Shown here piece by piece: positions 7,731 to 16,370 of a stretch of 33,721 nucleotides of DNA (its first letter is position 1; each line of letters opens with the position of its first letter). Under the pieces are notes generated by a model that was not told where the DNA came from, ran no database searches, and worked only from the letters and a program-made list of their open reading frames with translations. The position numbers were made by a program, and so were the translations under genes. This DNA comes from SYIM01 sp041182885. Its GTDB lineage: Bacteria > Pseudomonadota > Gammaproteobacteria > Burkholderiales > Burkholderiaceae_E. The stretch is taken from contig JBMSQB010000049.1 in the NCBI GenBank assembly GCA_049423065.1, positions 1 to 33,721 on the forward strand, written 5' to 3'.

Positions 7731-8543
7731 TCAGCGCCCGGTAAACCGGGGGGGGCGCTTTTCATTGAAGGCGCGGATACCCTCCCGCCGGTCGGCGGTC
7801 GCCACCAGCCTGCTGTAGGCCTCGACCTCAAAGAACAGGCCCGTCCGGGTATCCATCTGCGCACCAAATTCGATCGACTTCTTCACCTGCCGGATCGAGA
7901 TCGGAGCGTTGGCGAGAATGCGTCCGACCAGCTCAAGCGTGCGGTCGAACACCTGGTCATCGGGAAACACGTGGTTGTAGAGGCCGAGCGCTTTTGCTTC
8001 GTCCGCCGTGATCAGATCGCCGGTGAACATCAGTTCCTTGGCCTTCCGGATGCCGATCGCGCGTGGCAGGTGCTGTGTGCCACCACCACCCGGCATGATG
8101 CCGCGCGAGACTTCGGTGAAGCCACAGCGCGCACGATCGGATGCGATGATGAAATCGCATCCCAGCGCGAGTTCGAGCCCACCCGCCACCGCCGGACCAT
8201 TGAGACAGGCGACCACCGGAACCGGGCAGTCGTAGATGGCCCGCATCATTCGTTCGAACAGGTAGTGCTGAGCGTTGAACTGGTCGTCGGTCATGCCGTC
8301 GCGCTCTTTGAGATCGGCGCCGCCGCAGAAGCGCGACCCCACGCCCGTCAGAATCACGCAGCGATAGCGCTCGGGATCCGCTTCGAGCGCAGAGAACACT
8401 GCGATGATGTCGTGGCCCATCTGCGTGCTCATCGCATTGGCCACCTCGGGGCGGTTGAGCCGCACCCGCAGCAGCCCCTCGCGGGGCGAGTCGAGCAGCA
8501 GGGTATCCAGAGCTTCGGGAAACAGGTGGTGGACGTTGGTCAT
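7731..8543 (-). CDS. Enoyl-CoA hydratase/isomerase family protein
   Basis: A 270-residue crotonase-fold enzyme. The oxyanion-hole segment RFCGGADLKE lies at 71-80, and the second one, ACLNGPAVAGGLELALGCDF, at 112-131. Both glutamates used by true enoyl-CoA hydratases are present: Glu124 in GGLELALGCD and Glu144 in FTEVSRGIMPGGGG. Hydration of a 2-enoyl-CoA is therefore the likeliest reaction, although crotonases also isomerise or decarboxylate. The ATG at 8543 overlaps the stop of the upstream CoA-transferase (ATGA), so the two are translated together. The pairing with a CoA-transferase suggests that the CoA ester it makes is the hydratase substrate. Confidence 0.92.
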   Translation of the reverse strand: MTNVHHLFPEALDTLLLDSPREGLLRVRLNRPEVANAMSTQMGHDIIAVFSALEADPERYRCVILTGVGSRFCGGADLKERDGMTDDQFNAQHYLFERMMRAIYDCPVPVVACLNGPAVAGGLELALGCDFIIASDRARCGFTEVSRGIMPGGGGTQHLPRAIGIRKAKELMFTGDLITADEAKALGLYNHVFPDDQVFDRTLELVGRILANAPISIRQVKKSIEFGAQMDTRTGLFFEVEAYSRLVATADRREGIRAFNEKRPPRFTGR

Positions 8544-9712
8544 GACCGATCTGCCAGAAGTGCGTTGTGTTCCCCAAGCGCCGGACCGTTTCCTGCAAGC
8601 GGCGGGCGTGTGCCGTCAAACGAGATGGGCAGCGCCATGGTGGAAACATCACCGCGGGGGGTGGGCTGCAGCATGCCGACGGCGGCGAGCTGCGGATGGG
8701 CGAGCACCTGATCGACCGTCTGCATGGGGCCGCACGGAATCGACAGCGCAGACAGCCTTGCGAGACAATCTTCGGTACTGATCATCGCGATCGCAGGTTC
8801 GAGCACGGCCAGAAGCGCCGCCAGGTTCTCCACCCGCGCGCCGTTGCTCGCAAAGCGGGGATCGGCCGGCAGATGCGACAGGCCCAGCGCCGAACAGAGC
8901 TTCACAAAGAGCGTGTCGTTACCCGCCGCAATCATCACGCGGCCATCGGCGCAGCGGAACACCTGATAAGGCGCGATGTTCGGACTGCCGGAGCCGTTGC
9001 GACGCGGCGCGGGCCCGCCTGCGTTCCGGTCGGTGAGCGGCACGGTCATCCAGGCCATTGCGGTTTCAAAGAGCGATACATCGACGATGCGCGGCCGCCC
9101 GCCAGCCTGCCGCGCGCGCTGGGCGATGGCGGCAAGAATGCCAATCGCCGCCCACATGCCGGTACCGATATCGTTGATGGATACCGGGACGCGACTGGGT
9201 TCGTCGCCGTCGTGGCCGAGGATGCTCATCATGCCGCTGAAGGCCTGGATGAGCGGGTCATAACCCGGTCGGCTTGCCATCGGGCCGTCACGGCCGAAGG
9301 CGCCCAGATTGCAATAAATGAGATCGGGCTTGGCCGCGGTGAGCGACTCGGCATCCAACCCATACCGGGTGAGCGCGCCTGCTTTCAGGTTCTGCATCAC
9401 GACGTCGGCGTGTTCGCGGATGAAGGCATGCAAGCGCGCAAGCATCTGGGCATCATCGAAGTCGACCTGAACGCTCTCCTTGCCATTGTTCACCGCATGA
9501 AACATCGTGGCCGAGTCACCGGTAAAGGGGGGCCCCCAGCCCCGCGCATAGTCGCCCCGCCCAGGTGATTCGATCTTCACCACGCGAGCGCCCAGCTGCG
9601 CGAGGATATTGCCAGCGTAGGGCGCAGCGAGACTGTGCCCGATTTCGACCACGCAGAGGCCGCTCAGGGGCAGCGCGCCCCGCCCGGGATCACCGCCGTT
9701 CTGCGGATTCAT
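8540..9712 (-). CDS. Family III CoA-transferase (CaiB/BaiF type)
   Basis: A 390-residue family III acyl-CoA transferase, which moves CoA between carboxylic acids through an aspartyl-CoA intermediate. The N-terminus has LCVVEIGHSLAAPYAGNILAQLGA, then VKIESPGRGDYAR and NNGKESVQVD. The nucleophile position is Asp152 in the RPGYDPLIQAFSG segment. The length is normal. ATG 9712 overlaps the hyuB stop and its own stop overlaps the hydratase start, both as ATGA, so hyuB, this gene and the hydratase form one tightly coupled unit. The acyl donor and acceptor cannot be told from sequence. Confidence 0.92.
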   Translation of the reverse strand: MNPQNGGDPGRGALPLSGLCVVEIGHSLAAPYAGNILAQLGARVVKIESPGRGDYARGWGPPFTGDSATMFHAVNNGKESVQVDFDDAQMLARLHAFIREHADVVMQNLKAGALTRYGLDAESLTAAKPDLIYCNLGAFGRDGPMASRPGYDPLIQAFSGMMSILGHDGDEPSRVPVSINDIGTGMWAAIGILAAIAQRARQAGGRPRIVDVSLFETAMAWMTVPLTDRNAGGPAPRRNGSGSPNIAPYQVFRCADGRVMIAAGNDTLFVKLCSALGLSHLPADPRFASNGARVENLAALLAVLEPAIAMISTEDCLARLSALSIPCGPMQTVDQVLAHPQLAAVGMLQPTPRGDVSTMALPISFDGTRPPLAGNGPALGEHNALLADRS

Positions 9713-11421
9713 CGTGGCTCCGGAAGGTCTTTGAGGCCATAGTCGCGCTCGGCAGACGCGCGGGTCACGTAGCCGTCCAGAACATCCTCGAGCACTGCCT
9801 GCCGATCACGCTCGGCAGGACGCCCATAGCCGCCACTTCCCGACGGATTGAGCGACACCCGGTCACCGCGCTTCAATACCTCGGTCGCGCCCTTGGGCGG
9901 CACACGGCGCACGTGTCCTTCGCCGTCGGTGACGGTACAAAGAAAGGGCGCGCCCGGTCGGCCACCGAAATAGCCCTCTGGCGCAAATTCGCCACGCTCA
10001 CCCGCAACGGTAAACGAAGCGGTGTCGAACTCCACCCGATAGGAGCGCCGCGCGGTGAGTCCGCCACGGTACCGGCCGGCTCCGCCGCTATCGGGCACCA
10101 GCGCCCACTCCTCCACCACCAGCGGCATGGTCTGTTCGATGTACTCCACCGGCAGTGACCCGGCATTGCCCACATACACGCGGATGCCGTTCACCCCGTC
10201 CTGCGTAGCGCGTGCGCCCATCCCCCCGCCATGCGGCTCGACGATGCTCACGATCGGCCGGCCCGTGCGGCGCACACGCTCGGCGTCCGGGTCCGGGCCG
10301 CCAAAGACGCCTGAGCAGGCGGCGCAATTACTCTGACCGATCACGCGATCGGGCACCGCAGCCGACAGCGCCTTCAGAAGCAGGTCGATCACGCGCGGCG
10401 AGGTCTCGGTGTTGCCGCTCACCACCGGCGCCGGGAAACGGCAGTTGACGATGCTGCCTTCCGGCGCGGTGATGTGGACGGGGCGATAGCAACCCTGGTT
10501 GATTGGGATCGACGCATCGGTAATCGCCTTCACCGTGAACCAGGTGCTGTTGCAGGTGACCGCGAACGGACAGTTGATGCCGCCCGGGCTCTGGTCACCG
10601 CTTCCGGCGTAGTCGAAATGCATTTCGTCGCCCGCGACCGTGACCCGCACCTTGATGCGCACCGGGTCGGCTGGCCAATTCTTGGCGTAGACGCCTTCGA
10701 CCCAATCTTCCGCTTCGTACACCCCGTCAGGGATCTCGCGGATCGCCGCGCGCATCAGTGCTTCGGAGTGGTCCAGCGAACGCTTCATCGCATCGGCAAG
10801 CGCCTGCGCGCCGTATTTCTCACAGAGCGAACGGATGCGCTGGTCACCCACAAAAGTACCGGCATATTGCGCCTGAATATCGAGCAGACGCCCCTCGGGG
10901 TCGCGGGTGTTCTGCACAATCAGCGTCTTGACGTCGTCGACGATTTCATCGTTGCGGAACAGCCTGACCGGCGGAATGCGCACCCCCTCGCCAAATACAT
11001 CCCAGGTATCGAGCATGTAGCTGCCCGGGGTCTGGCCGCCAATGTCGCTCCAGTGTCCACGCGTCATCACGAAGGCTACGATCTCGTCGCCGAAGAACAC
11101 CGGCCGTGTGAGCTGCACATCGGGCTGATGGTTGCCCCCACCCAGGTACACATCGTTGCTGATGATCACATCACCAGGCTGCAGACGGTCGCGGCCGATC
11201 GCCTCGACCGAGCGGCGGGTGGAGATGACGGCAGAGCCGAGCATGGTGGGAATATCGTTACCCTGTGCAACCAGCTGCATCTGCGCATCGAACACCGCAG
11301 CCGAGGCGTCGGCACCCAGATGCATGATGGGGCTGGCTGCCGTGCGCATCATGGCAACCTTCATTTCGCGCGCGATGGAGTAGAGCGAATTACGCAGAAT
11401 CTCGTAGACGATGGTTTCCAT
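9709..11421 (-). CDS. hyuB: Hydantoinase B/oxoprolinase family subunit
   Basis: A 570-residue HyuB-type protein, partner of HyuA in ATP-dependent hydantoinases, 5-oxoprolinases and acetone/acetophenone carboxylases. Typical segments are TIVYEILRNSLYSIAREMK, the GDVIISNDVYLGGGNHQPD block with RGHWSDIGGQTPGS, a FDYAGSGDQSPGGINCP block and a C-terminal LNPSGSGGYG close to the end. I start it at ATG 11421 (METIVYEI); the frame is open to 11883, but that extension overlaps hyuA and has no family similarity. GAGG lies 11 bases upstream. It follows hyuA by 14 bases. Which of the three reaction types it performs is not settled by motifs I can read. Confidence 0.92.
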   Translation of the reverse strand: METIVYEILRNSLYSIAREMKVAMMRTAASPIMHLGADASAAVFDAQMQLVAQGNDIPTMLGSAVISTRRSVEAIGRDRLQPGDVIISNDVYLGGGNHQPDVQLTRPVFFGDEIVAFVMTRGHWSDIGGQTPGSYMLDTWDVFGEGVRIPPVRLFRNDEIVDDVKTLIVQNTRDPEGRLLDIQAQYAGTFVGDQRIRSLCEKYGAQALADAMKRSLDHSEALMRAAIREIPDGVYEAEDWVEGVYAKNWPADPVRIKVRVTVAGDEMHFDYAGSGDQSPGGINCPFAVTCNSTWFTVKAITDASIPINQGCYRPVHITAPEGSIVNCRFPAPVVSGNTETSPRVIDLLLKALSAAVPDRVIGQSNCAACSGVFGGPDPDAERVRRTGRPIVSIVEPHGGGMGARATQDGVNGIRVYVGNAGSLPVEYIEQTMPLVVEEWALVPDSGGAGRYRGGLTARRSYRVEFDTASFTVAGERGEFAPEGYFGGRPGAPFLCTVTDGEGHVRRVPPKGATEVLKRGDRVSLNPSGSGGYGRPAERDRQAVLEDVLDGYVTRASAERDYGLKDLPEPR

Positions 11422-11435
11422 GGTTCGCTTTCGCC

Positions 11436-13490
11436 TCAGAGATGGATGTGAAGATAGCCGGCGGCGTCGACCTGCGCATGCTGCCCGGCCTTGAAGACGA
11501 TCGAGCTGCTTGCCTCCTCGATGATGGCCGGTCCGTCGATCCGCTCGCCCTCGGTCAGCCAACTGCGCTGGAGCACCCGCAACACCTGCGGCTGACCGTC
11601 GATCATCACCGGGCGCTCGCGGGGCACACCACGCGCCTCGGAGCGCGAGCGCACCGCGCCGCGCCATCCGGAGGCGACACTCGCCTGTAAGCGCAGGTTG
11701 GTGAGAATCACCGGCTGATCGGGCTTGATGAAGTTCCACATGCGCTTGTGGTTCTGCTCGAACCCGGTTCGCAACTCGGCTCGAAAGGCCGACGGATCGG
11801 CGCTTGCCCGCGCAATCAGCGACGCATCGATATCCACCGCAATCGAGGCGGGCTGACCGGCGTAGCGGCAATCGGCGCGCCATCGCGCCTCGACTCCCAG
11901 AGCGGCCACCGCAACCCCGAAAGTATCCGACGCCTCCCGCTGCAACTCGCGCGCCAGTTGCTCGATACGCTCGCCCGCGAGGCTGCCGAGATCGGCCTCC
12001 ACGGCGCGCTGGCTGTCGTGCAGCCGGTCTGCCATCACCATGCCCAGGGCACTGAAGAGGCCCGGCAGCGGCGGCACGATCACCCGCCGGATGTCGAGCT
12101 CCTCGGCCAGATCCACCGCGTGCACCGGACCCGCGCCGCCATAACAGAGGTAGGCAAATTCGCGCGGATCAAAGCCACGCTCGACCGTCATGAGCCGCAT
12201 CGCCTGCGCCATCAGCGAATTCGATACCGCTCGCACAATCCGCGCGGCCTCGAGCGTACTGACCCCGAGCGGCTTCGCAAGATGAGTCTCGATCGCGCGT
12301 TCAGCCGCCGCCCGATCGAGTCTGAACTCGCCACCCAGGAAAGAATCGGGATCCACATAGCCCAGTACCAGATTGCAGTCGGTGACGGTTGGCCGCTCGC
12401 CACCCCGGCCATAGCAGGCAGGCCCCGGATCGGCACCGGCGCTCTGTGGACCGATCCGCACACCGCCGCCCGCATCGATCCAGGCGATCGAACCGCCGCC
12501 CGCCCCGATCGAATCGATATCGATCGTGGGTGAGCGGACCGCATAGGTGTGCACCATCGCCTCGGTTCGAAGCTCCGGTCGACCATCTCTCACCAGAGAC
12601 ACATCGAAGGTGGTCCCCCCCATGTCGCCCAGCAACAGTCCCCTGATGCCGAGGTGGTCGCTGCCTCGCACCGCTGCGCTGACCCCGCCCGCGGGCCCGG
12701 ATTCGAGGAGAACGATCGGCTTCCTTGCGACCACGTCGCCGCTCGCCAGTCCGCCGTTTGACTGCATGAAGAGGAGCTCGCCACCAAACCCGTCGGCCTT
12801 GAGCTGCGAGCCAAAGCGCTCGATGTAGCGGGCACAGACTGGTCCCAGCATGGCGTTGATGACGGTGGAGCTTGCCCGCTCGTACTCCTGCATCTCGGGG
12901 TTGACCTCGTGAGAGGCGGTGACGAAGCGATCCGGCAGAAGCCGGCGTACGGCCTCGAGCGCGCGCTGCTCATGAGCGGGGTTGGCATAGGCATGCAGAA
13001 AGACGATCGCAACCGCCTCGATGTCGGATGCATCAATTTGCTTTGCGACTTGCGTCAGTTGCTCGCGATCAAGCGCGGTCTCGATCGATCCGTCATGGCG
13101 GGTGCGTTCGCCGACCTCGAAACGCCAGCGCCGCGGCACCAGCGGGCGCGGATTCCTGAACTGCAGGTCGTAGAGGTCGGCGCGGTCATGGCGCGAGAGC
13201 CTGCGCAGTTCGAGAATGTCGCGAAAGCCGGTGGTGGTGATGAGGGCGGTCGGCGCCCCCTTCCCCTCCACGATCATGTTGGTGGCCATGGTGGTGCCGT
13301 GGCCAATGAAACCGACCTGCGCCGGGGAGGTACCACTCAGTTCGAGAATCCGGCGAAAGCCGTTCATGGCGCCCATCACGCGATCTGCAGGCGTGGTGGA
13401 CACCTTGGTAGACCAGACCTGGCCCGATGCATCATCGACCATCACCACATCGGTGAAGGTGCCACCCACATCAATCCCGATTCGTCGCAT
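11436..13490 (-). CDS. hyuA: Hydantoinase A/oxoprolinase family ATPase subunit
   Basis: A 684-residue HyuA-type protein of the ASKHA (actin-like ATPase) fold. It starts RRIGIDVGGTFTDVVMVDD with the DVGGTFTD phosphate-binding motif at 7-14. It continues with STTPADRVMGA, GTTMATNMIVEGKGA, a VNPEMQEYERASSTVINA block, a second phosphate motif LLGDMGGTTFDVSLV and GAGGGSIAWIDAGG. Together with HyuB it should use ATP to hydrolyse a cyclic amide or imide, or to carboxylate a ketone. ATG 13490 is certain from the family N-terminus. The only SD-like GGA overlaps a CG-centred palindrome at 13492-13506, so a bound repressor would cover the translation initiation region of the gene. Confidence 0.93.
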   Translation of the reverse strand: MRRIGIDVGGTFTDVVMVDDASGQVWSTKVSTTPADRVMGAMNGFRRILELSGTSPAQVGFIGHGTTMATNMIVEGKGAPTALITTTGFRDILELRRLSRHDRADLYDLQFRNPRPLVPRRWRFEVGERTRHDGSIETALDREQLTQVAKQIDASDIEAVAIVFLHAYANPAHEQRALEAVRRLLPDRFVTASHEVNPEMQEYERASSTVINAMLGPVCARYIERFGSQLKADGFGGELLFMQSNGGLASGDVVARKPIVLLESGPAGGVSAAVRGSDHLGIRGLLLGDMGGTTFDVSLVRDGRPELRTEAMVHTYAVRSPTIDIDSIGAGGGSIAWIDAGGGVRIGPQSAGADPGPACYGRGGERPTVTDCNLVLGYVDPDSFLGGEFRLDRAAAERAIETHLAKPLGVSTLEAARIVRAVSNSLMAQAMRLMTVERGFDPREFAYLCYGGAGPVHAVDLAEELDIRRVIVPPLPGLFSALGMVMADRLHDSQRAVEADLGSLAGERIEQLARELQREASDTFGVAVAALGVEARWRADCRYAGQPASIAVDIDASLIARASADPSAFRAELRTGFEQNHKRMWNFIKPDQPVILTNLRLQASVASGWRGAVRSRSEARGVPRERPVMIDGQPQVLRVLQRSWLTEGERIDGPAIIEEASSSIVFKAGQHAQVDAAGYLHIHL

Positions 13491-13491
13491 G

Positions 13492-13506
13492 TTGAAACGT
13501 TTCCAA
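13492..13506. promoter_or_regulatory. LacI-type operator upstream of hyuA
   Basis: The sequence contains the exact 10-bp palindrome GAAACGTTTC (13494-13503) with a central CpG, extended by one mismatched and one matched pair to TTGAAACGTTTCCA. LacI/GalR regulators typically bind CG-centred sites of this shape. It lies 1 base upstream of the hyuA start and about 85 bases downstream of a lacI-type gene on the same strand. A second short palindrome, TTTTCAGAAAA, lies at 13508-13518. The hyuA promoter is not obvious, but repression here would separate hyuA and downstream genes from those upstream. Confidence 0.6.
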
Positions 13507-13590
13507 ATTTTCAGAAAAATCCGGGGAGACGGCGCAGTGACTGCAATCGCCGATCCCCCCTTGAGCGCCGCAGATTGTTCAGCCGGACGC

Positions 13591-14622
13591 TCAGGAAGTC
13601 AATCCCGTCCGGTTCGCCACCGGCGCACACGAACCGCGAATGACCAGTTCGGCGCGGACGGTGAGCGACTGTCGCGACACCGCCGGGTCGGCCAGACGCT
13701 GAACCAGGAAACGACCGGCGGCCCGACCCAGCACATCATGCGGCCAGCAAACCGCGGTCACCCCTGGGCTCGAGAGTCGGGCAAGATCGCTGTCGGCACC
13801 CGCGATCACCGAGAGATCATCGGGCACGCCGAGCCCCGCCTCCCGGGCCGCCAGCATGACGCCAGGCAGCAGCGATGAGCCCCCGGCGATGATGGCGGTG
13901 GGCCGTTCCTTGAGTGCAAGCAGGGCCCGGGTCTGTTCATAGCCCGCCTCGGGGCTGAACGAGGTCATGCGCACCCACCGGTCCTTGACCTTGAGCCCGG
14001 CATGCAGCATGCCGGCCCGATACCCCGCCAGACGATCGCGGGCCGGATGCAGGCCCGCCTCCCCCGACAGCATCGCAATTCGGTGGTGCCCCAACTCGGA
14101 GAGGTAGGCCACGGCGCTTGCAACGCCCTGGGCGTGCTCGACGCCCACCGAATCGAATTCTGCGGGTGCGCGGCGATCGATCAGCACAATCGGAAATCCA
14201 GCCCCGCGCATCGCCGACAGCAGCGTGCGCGAACGCTCGGACGACGAAGCAATGACCAGTCCGTCGATCCGCCGCTGCCGCAGGCCTTTCAGAAGCGAGA
14301 TCTCGCGCGCCACCTCGTGACCACTGGAGGCCACCATCGTGGAAAACCCGTGCGGCTCGACCTCTCGCTGCATGGCATCGACGAACAGGCTGAGCGTGGG
14401 CACGGTGAAATCGCGCATGACGCAGGCAAGGGTCATGGACCGGCGGTTGCGCATGCTCTGCGCCACCATGTCGGGTACGTAACCCAGCGCAGCAATCGCC
14501 TCAAGCACCCGCGCTCGCCGGTCGGCACTCACAGACGGGTGGGCGTTGATCACCCGCGACACGGTGCCGATGGCCACCCCCGCCCGATTGGCCACTTCAC
14601 GGATCGAGATGGCGCCTCGCAT
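13591..14622 (-). CDS. LacI-family transcriptional regulator
   Basis: A 343-residue regulator with an N-terminal LacI helix-turn-helix (SIREVANRAGVAIGTVSRVINAHPSVS, about residues 6-32), a hinge ending in the AQSMRNRRS stretch, and a periplasmic-binding-protein-like effector domain (LACVMRDFTVPTLSLFVDAMQRE onward). I place the start at ATG 14622, giving the normal six-residue lead before the HTH; the frame is open to 14808, but that part overlaps the ligase gene. There is no clear ribosome site at 14622, so expression may depend on coupling to the ligase 32 bases upstream. It most likely controls hyuA and the following genes through 13492-13506. The effector would be a substrate or intermediate of the pathway. 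Confidence 0.92.
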   Translation of the reverse strand: MRGAISIREVANRAGVAIGTVSRVINAHPSVSADRRARVLEAIAALGYVPDMVAQSMRNRRSMTLACVMRDFTVPTLSLFVDAMQREVEPHGFSTMVASSGHEVAREISLLKGLRQRRIDGLVIASSSERSRTLLSAMRGAGFPIVLIDRRAPAEFDSVGVEHAQGVASAVAYLSELGHHRIAMLSGEAGLHPARDRLAGYRAGMLHAGLKVKDRWVRMTSFSPEAGYEQTRALLALKERPTAIIAGGSSLLPGVMLAAREAGLGVPDDLSVIAGADSDLARLSSPGVTAVCWPHDVLGRAAGRFLVQRLADPAVSRQSLTVRAELVIRGSCAPVANRTGLTS

Positions 14623-14654
14623 GGAGCTTTGGGGGGACTGACGGGCGTTGCTGA

Positions 14655-16370
14655 TCAGACGGGCGGCGCGGCGCGACGGCGCGCAATCTCCGCCTGCGCA
14701 AGCGCGGGAAGCGCCGAACGCTGGATCTTTGCAGTGCTGGTGCGCGGCAGCGCCGGCACCGGGCAGACAAACCGCGGCACCTTGTAGTCGGCGAGCGCAC
14801 CGCGGCAATGCGCCCGGAGGTCATCGATGGTGAAGCGTTGGCCATCCAGCAGCTCGACAAACGCGAACCCCACTTCGCCCAGCCGTTCATCCGGTATGCC
14901 GACCACGGCAGCGATGCGAACCGCCGGGTGCCGCGCGAGATGCTGTTCGATCTCCACCGGATAGACGTTGGAGCCACCGGTCTTGAACATTTCCTTCAGG
15001 CGCCCGGTGATCGAAAGATAGCCACGCTGATCGAGCGTGCCCAGGTCGCCTGTGCGAAGCCAGCCCTCGGGCGTGATGGTCTCGCGCGTGGCCTCGGGGT
15101 TGCGGTAGTAGCCCATCATCACGGTTTCACCGCGGCACTGCACCTCGCCCACCTCACCCGGCGCGAGCTCGGCGCCCGTGGCCGGGTCAGCGATCCGAAC
15201 CTCGCTCGGGCCCAGGATGGGCGCAAGGTTCATGCAGCAGACCTCGATCGGATCATCGGGCAGATTGAAGGTGGTGGAGATGGTGTTCTCGGTCATGCCG
15301 TAGGTGGACATGAGCTGCTCGAGCCCCAGCGCCTTCATGAACTGCCCAAAGGTGGACTGCATTACCGGTGCCCCGCCTATCCATGCGCATTTGAGTGCAG
15401 GCAGCTGCCGTCCCTGCATGGACGGATGGTTGGCCAGATCGACGAAGTGGGTGGGAATGCCGCCAAAGCAGCTGATCCGCTCACGCTCGAGCAAGTCGAT
15501 TGCGGCGGCGGTGTCCCACTGCGGCATGGCCACGTAGCAACCACCCAGCGTGAGCGCAGGCACGAACGACATGTAGAGACCCGCAACGTGATAGAGCGGC
15601 AGGTGGCCCAGCGCCCGGCCACCCGCCTCCAGGCCCAGGCGCAGCCCAACCCGGGTGGCCTGCCGGATCACATGGTGGTTGTGCATGGCGCCCTTGGGCT
15701 TGCCCGTTGTGCCCGAGGTGTAGACGATGATGAGGGGATCGTCGGGCGTGACCGCGCGCTCGGCATCGGCGAGCGGGCGCACCGGCTGGGGCCGACCAGC
15801 ATGGTGAGCGGGGTCGCCGTGAGCGGTGCCTGCCGAGCAGAGCGACTCGAACGAGAGCGCACAGGCGGGCGCATCGGCGCCCACCGCAATCAGTCGGGCG
15901 AGCCTGGGCAACTCGGTGGCCGACAACTCGGCCGAGGAGCAATTTGCAAGAGACGGGGCCGCCTCGCAAAGCATCGCCCAGTAGTCGTTACCCCACATGC
16001 GACGGGTCATCACCAGGGCGCGCGAGTCGGATTGGGCGAGGATGTAGCCCGCTTCGGAGGCGGTATAGCGCGTATTGATTGGCACCACCACTGCACCGAT
16101 TCGCGCACAGGCGAGGAACGTGATTGCCCATTCACGCGAGTTGGTGAGCCACACCGCCACATGATCGCCACGCGACAGACCCAGCCCGAGCAGGCTCTGC
16201 GCCAGTTGATCGACATCGGCGTCGACCTCGGCGAAGGTGTACACCTGATCCTGACACTTGATGAACTCGAGCGCGCCAAACCGCTCGGCCGACCGCCGGA
16301 GCGCCGCGCCCACCGTGAGCCCGTGAAGCGGTGCGACCGCCCGCTCAAGTTGTTCGTCGTTGCGCTTCAA
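14655..16370 (-). CDS. AMP-forming acyl-CoA synthetase/ligase
   Basis: A 571-residue ANL-superfamily ligase that activates a carboxylic acid as acyl-AMP and transfers it to CoA. The P-loop YTSGTTGKPKG is at 217-227. Further motifs are STYGMTEN (A5), GWLRTGDLGTLDQRGYLSITGRLKEMFKTGG (A7-A8 hinge region) and the C-terminal TSTAKIQRSALP with the adenylation Lys. Translation starts at TTG 16370, whose bases overlap the stop of the upstream SDR (TTGA), with GGGGGA about nine bases before it; no in-frame ATG or GTG is near. Substrate specificity is not readable. It would make the CoA ester for the hydratase and SDR encoded in the same unit. Confidence 0.92.
   Translation of the reverse strand: MKRNDEQLERAVAPLHGLTVGAALRRSAERFGALEFIKCQDQVYTFAEVDADVDQLAQSLLGLGLSRGDHVAVWLTNSREWAITFLACARIGAVVVPINTRYTASEAGYILAQSDSRALVMTRRMWGNDYWAMLCEAAPSLANCSSAELSATELPRLARLIAVGADAPACALSFESLCSAGTAHGDPAHHAGRPQPVRPLADAERAVTPDDPLIIVYTSGTTGKPKGAMHNHHVIRQATRVGLRLGLEAGGRALGHLPLYHVAGLYMSFVPALTLGGCYVAMPQWDTAAAIDLLERERISCFGGIPTHFVDLANHPSMQGRQLPALKCAWIGGAPVMQSTFGQFMKALGLEQLMSTYGMTENTISTTFNLPDDPIEVCCMNLAPILGPSEVRIADPATGAELAPGEVGEVQCRGETVMMGYYRNPEATRETITPEGWLRTGDLGTLDQRGYLSITGRLKEMFKTGGSNVYPVEIEQHLARHPAVRIAAVVGIPDERLGEVGFAFVELLDGQRFTIDDLRAHCRGALADYKVPRFVCPVPALPRTSTAKIQRSALPALAQAEIARRRAAPPV

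Noticed and set aside
6825..8711. Long plus-strand open frame (628 codons)
   Set aside because: Antisense to the Bug and hydratase genes, which have clear family motifs; composition is low-complexity His/Arg/Gly.
11422..11883. N-terminal extension of hyuB
   Set aside because: Overlaps hyuA in another frame and has no similarity to HyuB; the family N-terminus begins at 11421.
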